Shown here in pieces: positions 1 through 9,515 of a stretch of 64,000 bases of DNA (the stretch's first letter is position 1; each line of letters begins with the position of its first letter). The DNA is from Teratosphaeria epicoccoides (Eukaryota > Ascomycota > Dothideomycetes > Mycosphaerellales > Teratosphaeriaceae). Made by a program: the position numbers and the translations under genes. The stretch covers positions 1-64,000 of the forward strand of contig JADDMT010000009.1 in NCBI GenBank assembly GCA_021401465.1, given 5' to 3'. The notes below the pieces were generated by a model that saw only the letters and a list, made by a program, of their open reading frames with translations, was not told the origin of the DNA and did not search any database.

Positions 1-32
1 TCCCCCCCCCCCCCCCCTCCCCTCCCTTCAAA
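1..32 (+). promoter_or_regulatory. Pyrimidine-rich leader before the DUF1857 gene
   Basis: The first 30 bases are almost pure C with a few T, directly before the ATG at 33. CT-rich tracts just upstream of coding starts are common in promoters and 5' leaders of filamentous fungi. The window edge cuts the region, so its full extent cannot be seen. Confidence 0.45.
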
Positions 33-598
33 ATGGTCAACATCCACTGCGCCTACACCGAGCCTATCAACCCCCCCACCGCCTCCCCCGCGCTCACCCG
101 CGCCCAAATCTGGAATGGCCTGCAACGCAAAATCCGGCGCGCGCAAGACTTCGTCCCGATCATCCGAGCGTGCGAAGTGATTGCCGAGACAGGGGGCGAT
201 GAAGTGCCGAGGGTCGCGCATTTCGAGCAAGGAGGGCGGACGTGGGAGGTCCAGGAAGTTTGTAAGAGTTTTTACCCGACAAAGGTATCGCCCTTTCTTT
301 ACTCGTCTGGTTTGTTAAGGGTCATGCTGAGACGTGCGGGTCTTTTTTGGGGGGGTGGCAGGTAGATTTCCATCAGCCGGATGGATCGGTGATTACGAAT
401 ACCGTCTCTGATGGGCCTGGCTTGACGGAGAGGGATCTGCATATGACCTTCACGTTTGAGTGGCGGGACGAGGGGATTGCGGAGGGGAGTGAGGAGCACA
501 GGGAGTTTGTGGAGGAGAAGGTGAAGATGGCGAAAAGGGCGGTGCACAGTTCGACTGAGGCGATGAGGAAGATGGCGCTGGCTGGGGAGTTGGACTGA
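33..598 (+). CDS. DUF1857 (AtaL-like) family protein
   Basis: Two exons, 33-257 and 362-598, give about 153 aa, the usual size for this family. The intron (258-361) starts GTTTGT and ends GGCAG; joining at phase 0 turns ...TWEVQE into VDFHQPDGS..., the typical family continuity. Family features seen are the N-terminal AYTEPINPP segment, LTRAQIWNGLQRKIR, and the C-terminal MTFTFEWR motif followed by a helix. DUF1857 proteins are small SRPBCC-like (Bet v1 fold) proteins of unknown function; AtaL is a member encoded in an Aspergillus secondary-metabolite cluster. Nothing here indicates a ligand. The gene is convergent with the glutaredoxin gene, with a gap of about 130 bp. The family call is firm; the function is unknown. 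Confidence 0.88.
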
Positions 599-732
599 AG
601 GAATATGTGACCATAGATAAGACTTGCTAGCACAGACTGCGAATGTAGCGAGTGCTCGAAGACGAAAACGTCTCATCTGTTCTTCCACGTTCCCTCAAAA
701 ACATCAGACATGTCCCCCGTGACCGACTCTGC

Positions 733-1159
733 TCAAACAGCCCCAGCGCTCTTCAACAACGCCGGCAACTCCCCCTTCTTGGCCTGCAAATCCGAATTGC
801 CGCCCATGTGCTTCTTCGCGATAAACACATTCGGCACCGACCTCTGATTCGTCATTTCCTGCAGCGCATCCTGGATGTCCGCGCCGTCGTCCACCTGGTC
901 CAATTCGATGACGTAGGGTTTCGCGCCCAGCTCGCTCAGCAGGGACTTAGTGGCCTTGCAGTAGGGGCAGTAGGATTTGCTGAAGACGGCTGCGAGGGTG
1001 TGTGAGGCGGAGGTTGGGGTGGGGCGGGGGGGGAAGGGGTGCCGGGGAAAACGCGGGCGGGGGGGAAGGGGGGCCAGGGGAAACGCGGGCGGAGGGAGGG
1101 GCAGACGTACCGACAGCATTGTTGTCGATGATGTCCTGGGCTTTGGTCTTGGCGGCCAT
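733..1159 (-). CDS. GRX1: Dithiol glutaredoxin
   Basis: Two exons on the minus strand, 1159-1111 and 989-733, give 101 aa, a normal glutaredoxin length. The intron (990-1110) has donor GTACGT and acceptor CGCAG and joins ...DNNAV to AVFSKSYCPYC. The active site CPYC is at residues 24-27. The cis-proline loop (RSVPNVF) and the glutathione-binding HMGGNSDL follow. The enzyme reduces disulfides and glutathione mixed disulfides using GSH. The ATG at 1159 is the only in-frame ATG, but the open frame continues upstream with an arginine-rich, acid-free stretch, which could encode a mitochondrial form (see findings). The intron holds a GC-rich duplicated repeat. The ortholog could equally be called GRX2; the symbol is by family only. 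Confidence 0.93.
1027..1092. repeat. GC-rich minisatellite in the glutaredoxin intron
   Basis: Two imperfect copies of a roughly 33-bp unit (about 1027-1060 and 1061-1092) share the core GGGGAAA(A)CGCGGGCGG. They lie wholly inside the 121-nt intron of the glutaredoxin gene and explain why that intron is about twice the usual length here. Translation through the intron gives only proline-rich low complexity, so it is not coding. Confidence 0.75.
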
Positions 1160-1776
1160 GATCTGTTGGGGGCTGGCGGTTCGTGCCGCGGTGAAGAAGG
1201 AGCGGAGGAAGTGAAGGGCCAGCTTGGGTGGTGTGCTTTTGTTTGTTGTGCGAGGGGTGTGGTGACACAGCGGGGGGTCAGCTTTGTCGTCCCGGTTTAT
1301 GATGAATTGCTCGTGCCCGCCCAAGAGAGCAGAGCAATGATGCAATCGTCCTCGCCACGGGGCGGCTTATCGCCGGCTTCGGCTTCGGCTTTAGGACGGT
1401 CCCGAGGGAGCATCCGAAGTGGCGTCGCACGGGCTGGGGAGGGGGAGGTTTATTGGAGGGAAGAGGGCAGTTATGATCCTTTGCCTTTCTCCGATACCAG
1501 GGCAGATGGCCTTCTGGCGCACAGGAAACGCCCCAAAGTCTTGACCCACTGCACGCTCGAACCAAATAGACAAGACTCAAGCAATTCCCACCAAGTATAG
1601 CGGAGTTCGGATCATGTGTGTACACCGATCTGCCTAGACCTTGCATAGCCATACAGCGCTGTCTGAGCATCGATCATGCCACCGCCACAACACCGCGCCC
1701 TTGACCCCGTGAGCGCCATACAAATGCTCTCGAACCCGATCCTGTACAGCTAACGAGAAAATGCTGCTCCCTCATC
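1160..1776. promoter_or_regulatory. Glutaredoxin 5' leader/promoter and AFG3 3' flank
   Basis: No separate gene is seen. The part next to 1159 is the 5' leader of the glutaredoxin gene and stays open in its frame back to a CTG at 1222-1220. The remainder is shared between the glutaredoxin promoter and the 3' flank of the AFG3 gene that ends at 1777. A GGCTTCGGCTTC repeat near 1375-1390 is minor low complexity. Confidence 0.5.
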
Positions 1777-4551
1777 TCATGATCGCCACCCCTTACAGAC
1801 CTCCTCCTCAAACTGCTTGTGAATCGTCGGCGCCGGCTCTTGTCCTCCACTCCCCAGCGGCGGCGGCAGGTTGCTGCCCCCAGCACCGCCTGCGTTGCCC
1901 TCTGGCCCTGGCGGTCCAGGCGCTGTAGGCTTGGCAGATCCTCCCAGCGGCCCGGGAGCACCGAAGTACTTGCTGAACTCGCCTCGGTCCTCCCACGGCC
2001 GCGGGCCGAGGATCCGGACGAGGTCGTCGCGGGTCAGGACTTCTTTGGCCAGGAGTTCCTCAGCGATGAGGCCGAGCTCCTGTTTCTTTTCGACGAGGAG
2101 CGTGCGGCATTGTTCGTGTGCTTCGCTGATGATGCGCTTCACTTCCGCGTCGATGGCTTGAGCGGTCTGCTCGGAGAACGGCTTGTGGAGTTGCGCTTCT
2201 TGGCTTTCGGAGCCGTCGGGATAGTAGATGTATCCAATCTTCTGGCTCATGCCCCATTTGGTCACCATGGCGGTAGCCATACGGGTGACTTTGTTGAAGT
2301 CGTCCGAGGCGCCAGAGGTGACGGTATCGAAGTGCAGTTCTTCAGACACACGACCGCCAAGGGTCATGGCCATGCGGTCCATCATTTGCTTGACGTTCAT
2401 AAGGACCATGTCGCCGCCGCCGGCAGGCAGATACTGTGCGTAGCCCAGAGCGCCCTGCCCACGGGGGATGATGGAGACTTTGAGGAGAGGGTCTGCGTGC
2501 TGAAAGTACCAACCGCAGATTGCGTGGCCGGCCTCGTGGTATGCGACCGTCTTCTTCTCCTCGGGCGTCAAGACGAGCGACTTCTTCTCCAGACCACCAA
2601 TCACACGCTCGATGGCCTGCTCAAAGTCTGACATCTTGACCGAGTCGCTGTTCTTGCGCGCCGCAACGAGCGCAGCTTCGTTGCAGACGTTGGCAATGTC
2701 TGCACCGCTGAAACCGGGAGTCAATGAAGCCAGACGGCCCTTCAGATACTCCACGTCCTGCTCCCTGTCGACCGTGATCTTCTTGAGGTGGACGCCAAAG
2801 ATCTGCTTGCGGCCTGCCATGGTCGGACTGTCGATGGCGATGTGTCTGTCGAAACGTCCAGGTCGCATGAGAGCCTTGTCCAGGACATCTGCTCTGTTGG
2901 TACCGGCCAACACGACGACTTGTTCCGCAGTGTTGAACCCGTCCATCTCCGTCAAGATCTGGTTGAGCGTCGATTCTCGCTCATCGTTGCCACCGCCGAA
3001 TGACTGCTTTGCTCTGGACTTTCCAATGGCATCAATCTCGTCGATGAAGATGATGCACGGGGTGTTTTTCCGAGCATTGGCGAAGAGATCACGAACTCTG
3101 CTGGGACCCACACCAACAAACATTTCGACGAACTCGGACCCAGAAACCGAGAAGAAGGGGACTCCGGACTCTCCAGCGGTCGCCTTGGCCAGCAGCGTCT
3201 TGCCAGTCCCGGGCGGTCCACTCAGGATAGCACCGCGGGGAATCTTGGCTCCCAGCTTTTGGTAGACGCCCGGCTCCTTCAGGAACGAGACGAACTCGGT
3301 GATCTCCTGCTTCGCCTCATCCATGCCAGCGACATCTGAAAACTTGACCTTGATGTCGGTTTCGTGATTGAACTTCTTCGCTCTCGACCTGCCCATTCCA
3401 AAGATGCCTCCTGATCCACCGCCGGCACCGCCAGCGGCTCGCCTTGACATGTACATTATTGCACCAATGAACAGTAGTGTCGGGCCAAATGCGAGGATCG
3501 TGTTGACCCACGAACCTTCTTCGTGGTATGATATTGGGATCCGCTCGGACGAAGGAATGTCGAGCTCATTCTGCGCCTGCTCTACTCGCCGCTCGAACGC
3601 CTCCACGGACCCAATGGAGAAATAGTAGTAGAAGCCTTGTTGTGCTGCCGGTGATTCTGGGTACAAGCGCGCCACACTTTCACGGTGCAGATATACTCGT
3701 ACGCGATTGCCGTTGATCACCACCAACTTCTCGACGAGACCCTTGTCCAAGAAGGTGTTCCGGAACTCCTGCCATGTGATCTCCCTGCTGTTCTCTGTCG
3801 GGACCACCAAGCGGTAGAGCAAATACGCGACGAATGCCGATACCAAGAAATTGCTCAGGTCGAACTTGATGTCGGTGACGCTCTTGAACATGTCGTCAGG
3901 CTTGGAGGCCTTCTTGCCATTCTTCTTGGTGCCGGGCCCGGGATCCTCGCTTGTCTGCTGCCTCGGCCCTTGCTGGCCTGCCTTCTTCTCGCCGATCTCA
4001 CGGTCGACGGTCGACCTTGCCATCTGCGTCGCCAGCCGCCACAGCTTTGCGGCCCGTGCGGGCGACATGCCGTGGTCTCTGCATTCCTTGATGGTTGTCC
4101 GCACGTCCTCCGGCATCCCGTCCTGCTTTAATCGCGCAACCGCCTTGTCGAGATCTGATGCCATGGACGCGGGCATGCCTTTCTTGACCAAGGCAAAGAC
4201 ATCCTCCAGCGCCTTCTCCTCTTGCTTGGTCAGCTTTGTCCGGCCAGGCAGCGGACCACCTCGCTCCTCGCCGTCGGGCTTCTGGCCAGGTCCGCCCGGT
4301 GACATGGGGGACTGCTGCCCGTACAGATGCTCCATGCCCTGTGGACCCGAGCCAGGGGTCCTGCGGAGCGGTTTGGCATCCTTGTCGCCTTCTGGTGGTT
4401 GTGTCGCATACTGTCTACTCCGTGCGGAGGCGTATAATGGTCGCGGAAGGCTGGCGGGTCTTCTCGCGAGCGTCTGTGACAGTGAATAGGCCTCGAGCAA
4501 GTGTCGCGGGGAGCGGGCGACAGCGTGCGGCCGGCGGAGGAGAGTCGCCAT
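1777..4551 (-). CDS. AFG3: Mitochondrial m-AAA protease subunit (AFG3-like)
   Basis: Uninterrupted 924-codon frame. Residues 1 to about 50 are arginine-rich and acid-poor, a typical mitochondrial presequence, followed by a Gly/Pro-rich low-complexity stretch. Two membrane segments lie near residues 232-252 and 347-370 and bracket the intermembrane-space domain. The AAA module has Walker A GPPGTGKT near 445-452, Walker B IIFIDEID near 500 and the arginine finger in RPGRFDR near 562. The peptidase carries HEAGH at 672-676 and a likely third zinc ligand in the SGASDDF segment. The C-terminal half resembles Afg3 more closely than Yta12. The protein degrades and dislocates inner-membrane proteins from the matrix side. 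It is longer than yeast Afg3 (about 760 aa) because of the N-terminal linker and a Gly/Pro-rich tail. The gene is divergent from the RBR gene. Confidence 0.96.
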   Translation of the reverse strand: MATLLRRPHAVARSPRHLLEAYSLSQTLARRPASLPRPLYASARSRQYATQPPEGDKDAKPLRRTPGSGPQGMEHLYGQQSPMSPGGPGQKPDGEERGGPLPGRTKLTKQEEKALEDVFALVKKGMPASMASDLDKAVARLKQDGMPEDVRTTIKECRDHGMSPARAAKLWRLATQMARSTVDREIGEKKAGQQGPRQQTSEDPGPGTKKNGKKASKPDDMFKSVTDIKFDLSNFLVSAFVAYLLYRLVVPTENSREITWQEFRNTFLDKGLVEKLVVINGNRVRVYLHRESVARLYPESPAAQQGFYYYFSIGSVEAFERRVEQAQNELDIPSSERIPISYHEEGSWVNTILAFGPTLLFIGAIMYMSRRAAGGAGGGSGGIFGMGRSRAKKFNHETDIKVKFSDVAGMDEAKQEITEFVSFLKEPGVYQKLGAKIPRGAILSGPPGTGKTLLAKATAGESGVPFFSVSGSEFVEMFVGVGPSRVRDLFANARKNTPCIIFIDEIDAIGKSRAKQSFGGGNDERESTLNQILTEMDGFNTAEQVVVLAGTNRADVLDKALMRPGRFDRHIAIDSPTMAGRKQIFGVHLKKITVDREQDVEYLKGRLASLTPGFSGADIANVCNEAALVAARKNSDSVKMSDFEQAIERVIGGLEKKSLVLTPEEKKTVAYHEAGHAICGWYFQHADPLLKVSIIPRGQGALGYAQYLPAGGGDMVLMNVKQMMDRMAMTLGGRVSEELHFDTVTSGASDDFNKVTRMATAMVTKWGMSQKIGYIYYPDGSESQEAQLHKPFSEQTAQAIDAEVKRIISEAHEQCRTLLVEKKQELGLIAEELLAKEVLTRDDLVRILGPRPWEDRGEFSKYFGAPGPLGGSAKPTAPGPPGPEGNAGGAGGSNLPPPLGSGGQEPAPTIHKQFEEEVCKGWRS

Positions 4552-5371
4552 GGCTGGTCAGACGCGGCTGCAGAAGGATAGGGGACCCGTCGAATGTTTC
4601 TTGGAGACTGTCACCATCCAAGAGCGGGTATCCCGAGTCACGCGTTGATGGAAAGGATATCGCCGTCGGACTTCCATGACGGCACCACAGCCATTTCCAC
4701 ATCGGGCAGTCGACACCGAGCCTCGGCCGCCGAGTTTCTCCGTGTCCGCGCCTGCCTCTCGTGCCTGCCTGCATGGAGGTATGTACATGGACACGGGGAC
4801 ACACACTGACACAGCGGGCCTTTAGTCGTTCCTTCCTGTGGAGAGCTGGATGTGCCTTGTGTTCCACCCCTTTCGTCCTCAACGGGGCTGCACGTGGTTT
4901 CTCACATGGACGACATCGCCTCCCGGTCTCAGGCCACGATGACGCTCGGGAAAGTCCGGCCACGGGTAACATGGGTTTGTATGTTTGGTATGTGGCAGCA
5001 CTACGATGTCATGTGTAGGTAGGAACGGAGTACACAAGTAGATCAGACGCATGGGAACACGCTCCTCCCCACGCATCCACGCACATGACTCTCCACGCTC
5101 GAGTCAGACATTTTCGCGACGAACAAGTTCAGATAGCTGCAGGCCGCGTTCTTGATGGAGCCGCCGGCAGACCCCCCCCGTATCGCAGACCATGCGTGCA
5201 GCGGAGAGGGAAGGAGCGTTTGGCGACAGCAGACCCGGCAACTGCCCTTTCCTCCTTTTCCCATTCCGAACTCCGGTCACGGCCAATATCCGCCGTTTGC
5301 AACGCCCTCCCGTCACTTCCGCCCGGCGACTTGTCCGTCGCCAGCAACAGCCTCGACGACACATCTCTGCC
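4552..5371. promoter_or_regulatory. Divergent promoter between AFG3 and the RBR gene
   Basis: About 820 bp separates two genes transcribed away from each other. Short open frames here lack family similarity and splice logic. A frame starting at an ATG at 5192 is continuous with the RBR protein and could add 60 arginine-rich residues to it, so part of this region may be transcribed or translated. No clear TATA element was seen. Confidence 0.55.
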
Positions 5372-7126
5372 ATGGCCCAGCCCGCATCGACATCGGCGCC
5401 GGCGGTGCAGCCATCTGCACCCAGCACGGTCAAGCCACCAGAGCCATCGACACCGACATGCATCGCTTGCTGCGAAGAGCCGACGGACGAGAACGCGATG
5501 CTGAAGCCATGCAGGACTTGTCAGAGCGACTACTGCCAGCTCTGCGTCGCGAGGATGTTCACAGACGCTGTCGACGACCCACAGCTCTTCCCACCCAAAT
5601 GCTGCAGCTTCCTGCAGGTCCACACTGCCCTCGCGGAATTATCCATCCAGGCTGCCAACGACTACAGGCAAAAGCTGGACGAGCATCTGACCGTGAACAA
5701 GTTGTATTGTCCGGCGCCGACGTGCTCGGCTTTCATCCCAGAGAGAGTGATTCCACCTGCACCTGCCGAAGGGCACCCTCAACTGATGACACTGCAATCG
5801 GTGCTGGAAGAGGTCATTCAGAAGTCGCTCAAGCACCCGTCCTCGCGCTTCATCCGCAAGCGACCAAAGATGGACGAGTCGAACGGCTTCACTGCGGTTG
5901 ATTACGAGCTGGGGTTGTACGACGTCGAAGAATTGCTCAAGGCTAACGCGTACACCTCCGCCGAGCAATTGACAGCCGACATCACTCGCATTGTGACCTG
6001 CTCAAAGGCGCGCTTTCCAAGACTTCCATCAAAGCCCGAGCATCCGATCTACAAGACTGCCGACGACTTCTTCCAGTACTATGTCGAGGAGCTGTCTCTC
6101 GCCATTGACGGATTGGCCGCTGCCCAACGTGCTCCAATCGCACCACCATCGACTTGCTTCACTTGTCCGAAATGTCACATTGGTATCTGCACCAAATGCA
6201 AGCACATCGAGCACTCCCCTTCCCCATGCGATACCTCTGCAGCTGATCTCGAGCGGGCAATGCTGATGCACTTTGGGTACAAGCGCTGTCCGGCATGCAG
6301 ACACGCAGTCAAGAAGATGTTCGGCTGCAGTCACATGCAGTGTCGTTGTGGCGCGCATTGGTGCTACGGCTGTCAGAAGTCGATCAATCATTGTGATGGC
6401 GGCTGTGACGGCGATGCGAGCGACGAAGATGATATTGACGACGAGGAAGATGACTTCGGCGGTGATGGTGACGGCGAAGGCGATCCTGACGAGGACGACG
6501 AAGATGAGCCTGAGGCCAATGGACATGTACAGGGTCTCACCAACGGCAGTCCCAGTCTCACCAACACCCGGCATGGAACTCAAGTTCTCCCGCTGGATGC
6601 ATCGTCCGTGGCGCCGATGAAGCAAACTTGGCAGACAGCCCATCTGAGCGACCAGATTGTGACAGCTGCAAGTGCAGCAACCACCACGCCGAATGCGCAA
6701 GGCAGCCCGGCATCTGGAGCGCCACCAGTCCGCAACTTAGACGGCGGAGGTAGCAGGCGATGGGCGGGAGGCAGGTTTGATTTTGGTGAGGAACCCCAGG
6801 ACGAAGGGCTGGTCCAAGTATGGTCCTGTTACCACATCTTTGCGCAGTACGCGGTGTCTGACGACGGGCATGATCACGGTGATTTGACGAGGATGGTACG
6901 TTGTAAGCTTCGTAGCTTTGGGCTTTGCTGACCGCGAGTTTAGGAGTGCAATCGCTGCTTCTCCCACGTGGTGCCTGCGGAATCGAATACCTTGAGACCA
7001 ACAAAGAATCGCGGGCATGCCAAGAGCCTGGACAGCGACGTGGCTTGGGAATGTGTTGAATGCAAAATCTTGGTGTGCTTGGACTGCCGCAGGAAGTACT
7101 ACAAGGACTCGCCAGTGTATGTTTGA
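5372..7126 (+). CDS. RBR-type (RING1-IBR-RING2) zinc-finger protein, putative E3 ubiquitin ligase
   Basis: Exons 5372-6895 and 6944-7126 give about 568 aa; the 48-nt intron has GTACGT and TTTAG. RING1 starts with CIACC at residue 30. A first IBR half (YCPAPTCSAFI) lies near 111, the second half (CPKCHIGICTKCK) only near 262, and RING2/Rcat (CPACRHAVKKMFGCSHMQC) near 305. The cysteine in MFGC is at the catalytic position of RBR ligases, which accept ubiquitin from an E2 as a thioester. A Asp/Glu/Gly-rich acidic tract follows, then a second-exon Cys-rich module (ECNRCF, CVECKILVCLDC). The start at 5372 has a good context (GCCATGGCC); an in-frame ATG at 5192 would add 60 basic residues. A GTATGT at 7117 could allow one more exon. 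The domain call is firm; the substrate is unknown. Confidence 0.87.
6412..6525 (+). repeat. GAY/GGY-rich tract encoding an acidic linker
   Basis: Repeated GAC, GAT, GAA and GGC codons encode about 35 residues dominated by Asp, Glu and Gly, directly after the RING2 module of the RBR protein. This is simple-sequence expansion within coding DNA and probably a flexible acidic linker. Confidence 0.6.
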
Positions 7127-7347
7127 GCCCACACAGTGCCTTTGGAGGTCAGAGGCATCGAGGCGGCGTTGATGTGCAGATGATATACCGAGTGGGTGTT
7201 GCACGTGAAGTGGAACCTATCGTCCCATGTGGCTTCGGGACGGACCTTGCCGCGTCTACAGCGACGTTGACCCGATGACATCTTCGAGGTGTCTCCCTTC
7301 GTGGTCCGCCGCATCTTCATCCTTGACAATGTTTAGAGCCATTGACG

Positions 7348-8424
7348 ATGCCTCCCGCCCTGCGAAGCTCTTTCCGGCATTTGACACGATCTCTCCGGCC
7401 ATCCTCGCCACGTACGTACGCTATTTCTGCCGGCGGCTCACCGATAGCCGAAGTATTCGATTCTCGGACAAAATGGCTGCATCGAGAGCGCTTTGCTGCC
7501 AACCCGGCCCAATCGCGTCAAGTCGATTACGTGCGCGACGAAGTGGCAGCAAGATTATGTGATAGGCTGCTGGACATCAACAGAAATTTTCCAAAGGCAT
7601 TGGACTTTGGTGCCAATGCATGTCATATCGCCAAAGTCCTCACACGACCTAACCCGGACTTGGAAAGTGATAAAAAAGCCACAGAACCGATCGCCAGCAG
7701 GATAGGGGAATTGATATGCACAGACACGAGTGAAGGCATGTTATGCAGAGACAAAGACGAGCCGTTCAACCAGCAAATCAATCTCAAACGCGAAGTCCTG
7801 CAGAATCCCGAATACGTCCCCTACGAAGCCAACACTTTCGACTTAGCCATGAGCTCCTTAAGCCTACACTGGATCAACGACCTCCCCTCAGTCCTGACGC
7901 AAATCAACCACAGCCTCAAACCCGACGCGCCCTTCATCGCCGCCATGAGCGGCGGCGACACCCTCTTCGAACTCCGCGGCAGCCTGCAACTCGCCGAGCA
8001 AGAACGCCTCGGCGGCATCGGCACGCACATCTCCCCGCTCGCAGACGTCCGGGACGTCGGCAACCTCCTCACGCGCGCGGGCTTCAAACTTCTGACCGTC
8101 GATGTCGATGATATTGTCGTCGATTTCCCGAATTGTTTTGCGCTGATGGCGGATCTGCAGGCCATGGGGGAGGCGAATGCGGCGTTGAGGCGGGAGGCGG
8201 GGGGAATTTCGAGGGATGTGCTGCTGGCGGCGGAGGCGGTTTATCGGGAGTTGTATGGGGAGGTCGGCGAGGCTGGGGAGGTGGTGTTGCCGGCGACGTT
8301 CAGGACGGTTTATATGATCGGATGGAAGGAGGGTGGGAGCCAGCCGAGGCCGTTGGAGAGGGGGACCGGGCAGAGTAATTTGACGGATGTGCTGGGTGGG
8401 GGTGGGAGGATCGGGCGAGGGTGA
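7348..8424 (+). CDS. NDUFAF5: Complex I assembly factor, NDUFAF5-like methyltransferase-fold protein
   Basis: Intronless frame of 358 aa starting at the ATG at 7348. The first 30 or so residues (RSSFRHLTRSLRPSSPRTY) are basic and Ser/Thr-rich, a mitochondrial presequence. The conserved start of the family, AEVFDSRTKWLHRERFA, follows. SAM-binding motif I is ALDFGANACHI near residues 84-94, and the post-motif SSLSLHWINDLP is characteristic. Human NDUFAF5 hydroxylates an arginine of NDUFS7 during early complex I assembly and has a methyltransferase fold. Motif I here lacks the usual GxGxG, which may suit a hydroxylase rather than a methyltransferase. It lies 221 bp downstream of the RBR gene in the same direction. 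The last 30 residues are Gly-rich and poorly conserved. Confidence 0.93.
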   Translation: MPPALRSSFRHLTRSLRPSSPRTYAISAGGSPIAEVFDSRTKWLHRERFAANPAQSRQVDYVRDEVAARLCDRLLDINRNFPKALDFGANACHIAKVLTRPNPDLESDKKATEPIASRIGELICTDTSEGMLCRDKDEPFNQQINLKREVLQNPEYVPYEANTFDLAMSSLSLHWINDLPSVLTQINHSLKPDAPFIAAMSGGDTLFELRGSLQLAEQERLGGIGTHISPLADVRDVGNLLTRAGFKLLTVDVDDIVVDFPNCFALMADLQAMGEANAALRREAGGISRDVLLAAEAVYRELYGEVGEAGEVVLPATFRTVYMIGWKEGGSQPRPLERGTGQSNLTDVLGGGGRIGRG

Positions 8425-9515
8425 GGTGGGGTGCGAGGTTTTGGTTGCGTGACGGTTGGATGGGTTGGCGATGGTTGGGTGAATGCCATTCGCGCTGCGC
8501 CGCTCGAGCCTCATACAGGGACAGGTCCGCGATTCTGCATCTACGTGGATGCAGCCAGGCGCCTGGGCTATGAGAGCCGCGAGATGGCCTTCGCGGACTT
8601 GGCCCGGCTCCATTGTAGTCGTCTTATGTGCCTCTGGCTTGCAAATCTCACGTGCTGGTCTGGATCATAGCATATACCGCCGACATGTCTCATTCGACCG
8701 CGAGACGATTGTGTGGAATGATCAAATGCGAACGGGTCTTTGAGTCAGGTATCGACACCGCATTATGCGAGGCATTCGAACGGACAACCAAACCATGGGC
8801 TGTACTCGCTTTCCGAGATCTGCACGCCGCCGAACGTTTTTCACTTGCAAAGCACTACAACGAATGCTGAGTTGACGGACCACAACGGATCGCGACTTTT
8901 CCGGTTGCGAATCAGGAATGTCGGCCAGCTATCAGCCATGTCAAGCAGTCGACCGCGTGATCGACTGACGGCATCGCTGTCAACACCGCCACCGAGGCTT
9001 TGACGATTGCGGCGAGGTCCAAGAACCGAGGGCTCTGCCGTGTATTTCCCAACAGCCCTCGGTAGTGCCGCTCAGCTAGACATGGGGTGAACTCCTGCTC
9101 CGCGCAGTGCTATGAAAATGGGAGCAGGAAAACTCCAGATACAGCGACAGGCAGCGCAGGACGACGGTTGGACCTCCAGTGCCTTGTGTCGCGGATCGAG
9201 CCCGCCGCGCGTACTGACGATACCAACATCGAGTCAAGCTGTGGCTGTGTGATGAAACAGCAGTATCTCACACTTGCGCGCCTGTATAGTAATTTTGTCT
9301 GCGGCCGACTCGCCCCGCTTTTCCTTCCACCAATCATACATTCAGGAAGTGCCCGCTCTGCCCTGGACCAACATCCAACAGGTTGGTCCCTCTTCCAGCC
9401 CACGATCCTACGACATGGATCACACCTTTGCTGTGCCGCAACACCTCAACACTGTAACTCGGCAAGCTGACTTTAACGCACTGCACAGCTTGCAACGCAC
9501 GCGAGCCTGTTCGAT
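8425..9515. other. Intergenic, no gene recognised
   Basis: About 1.1 kb. Several short frames of 60-127 codons occur in different phases, but none shows a family motif, a coherent splice pattern or protein-like composition. I see only the 3' flank of the NDUFAF5 gene and the likely promoter of the gene starting at 9516. Confidence 0.5.

Noticed and set aside
1819..4489. Long plus-strand open frames (up to 270 codons) opposite AFG3
   Set aside because: They mirror the strong codon bias of the minus-strand AFG3 gene and have no domains.
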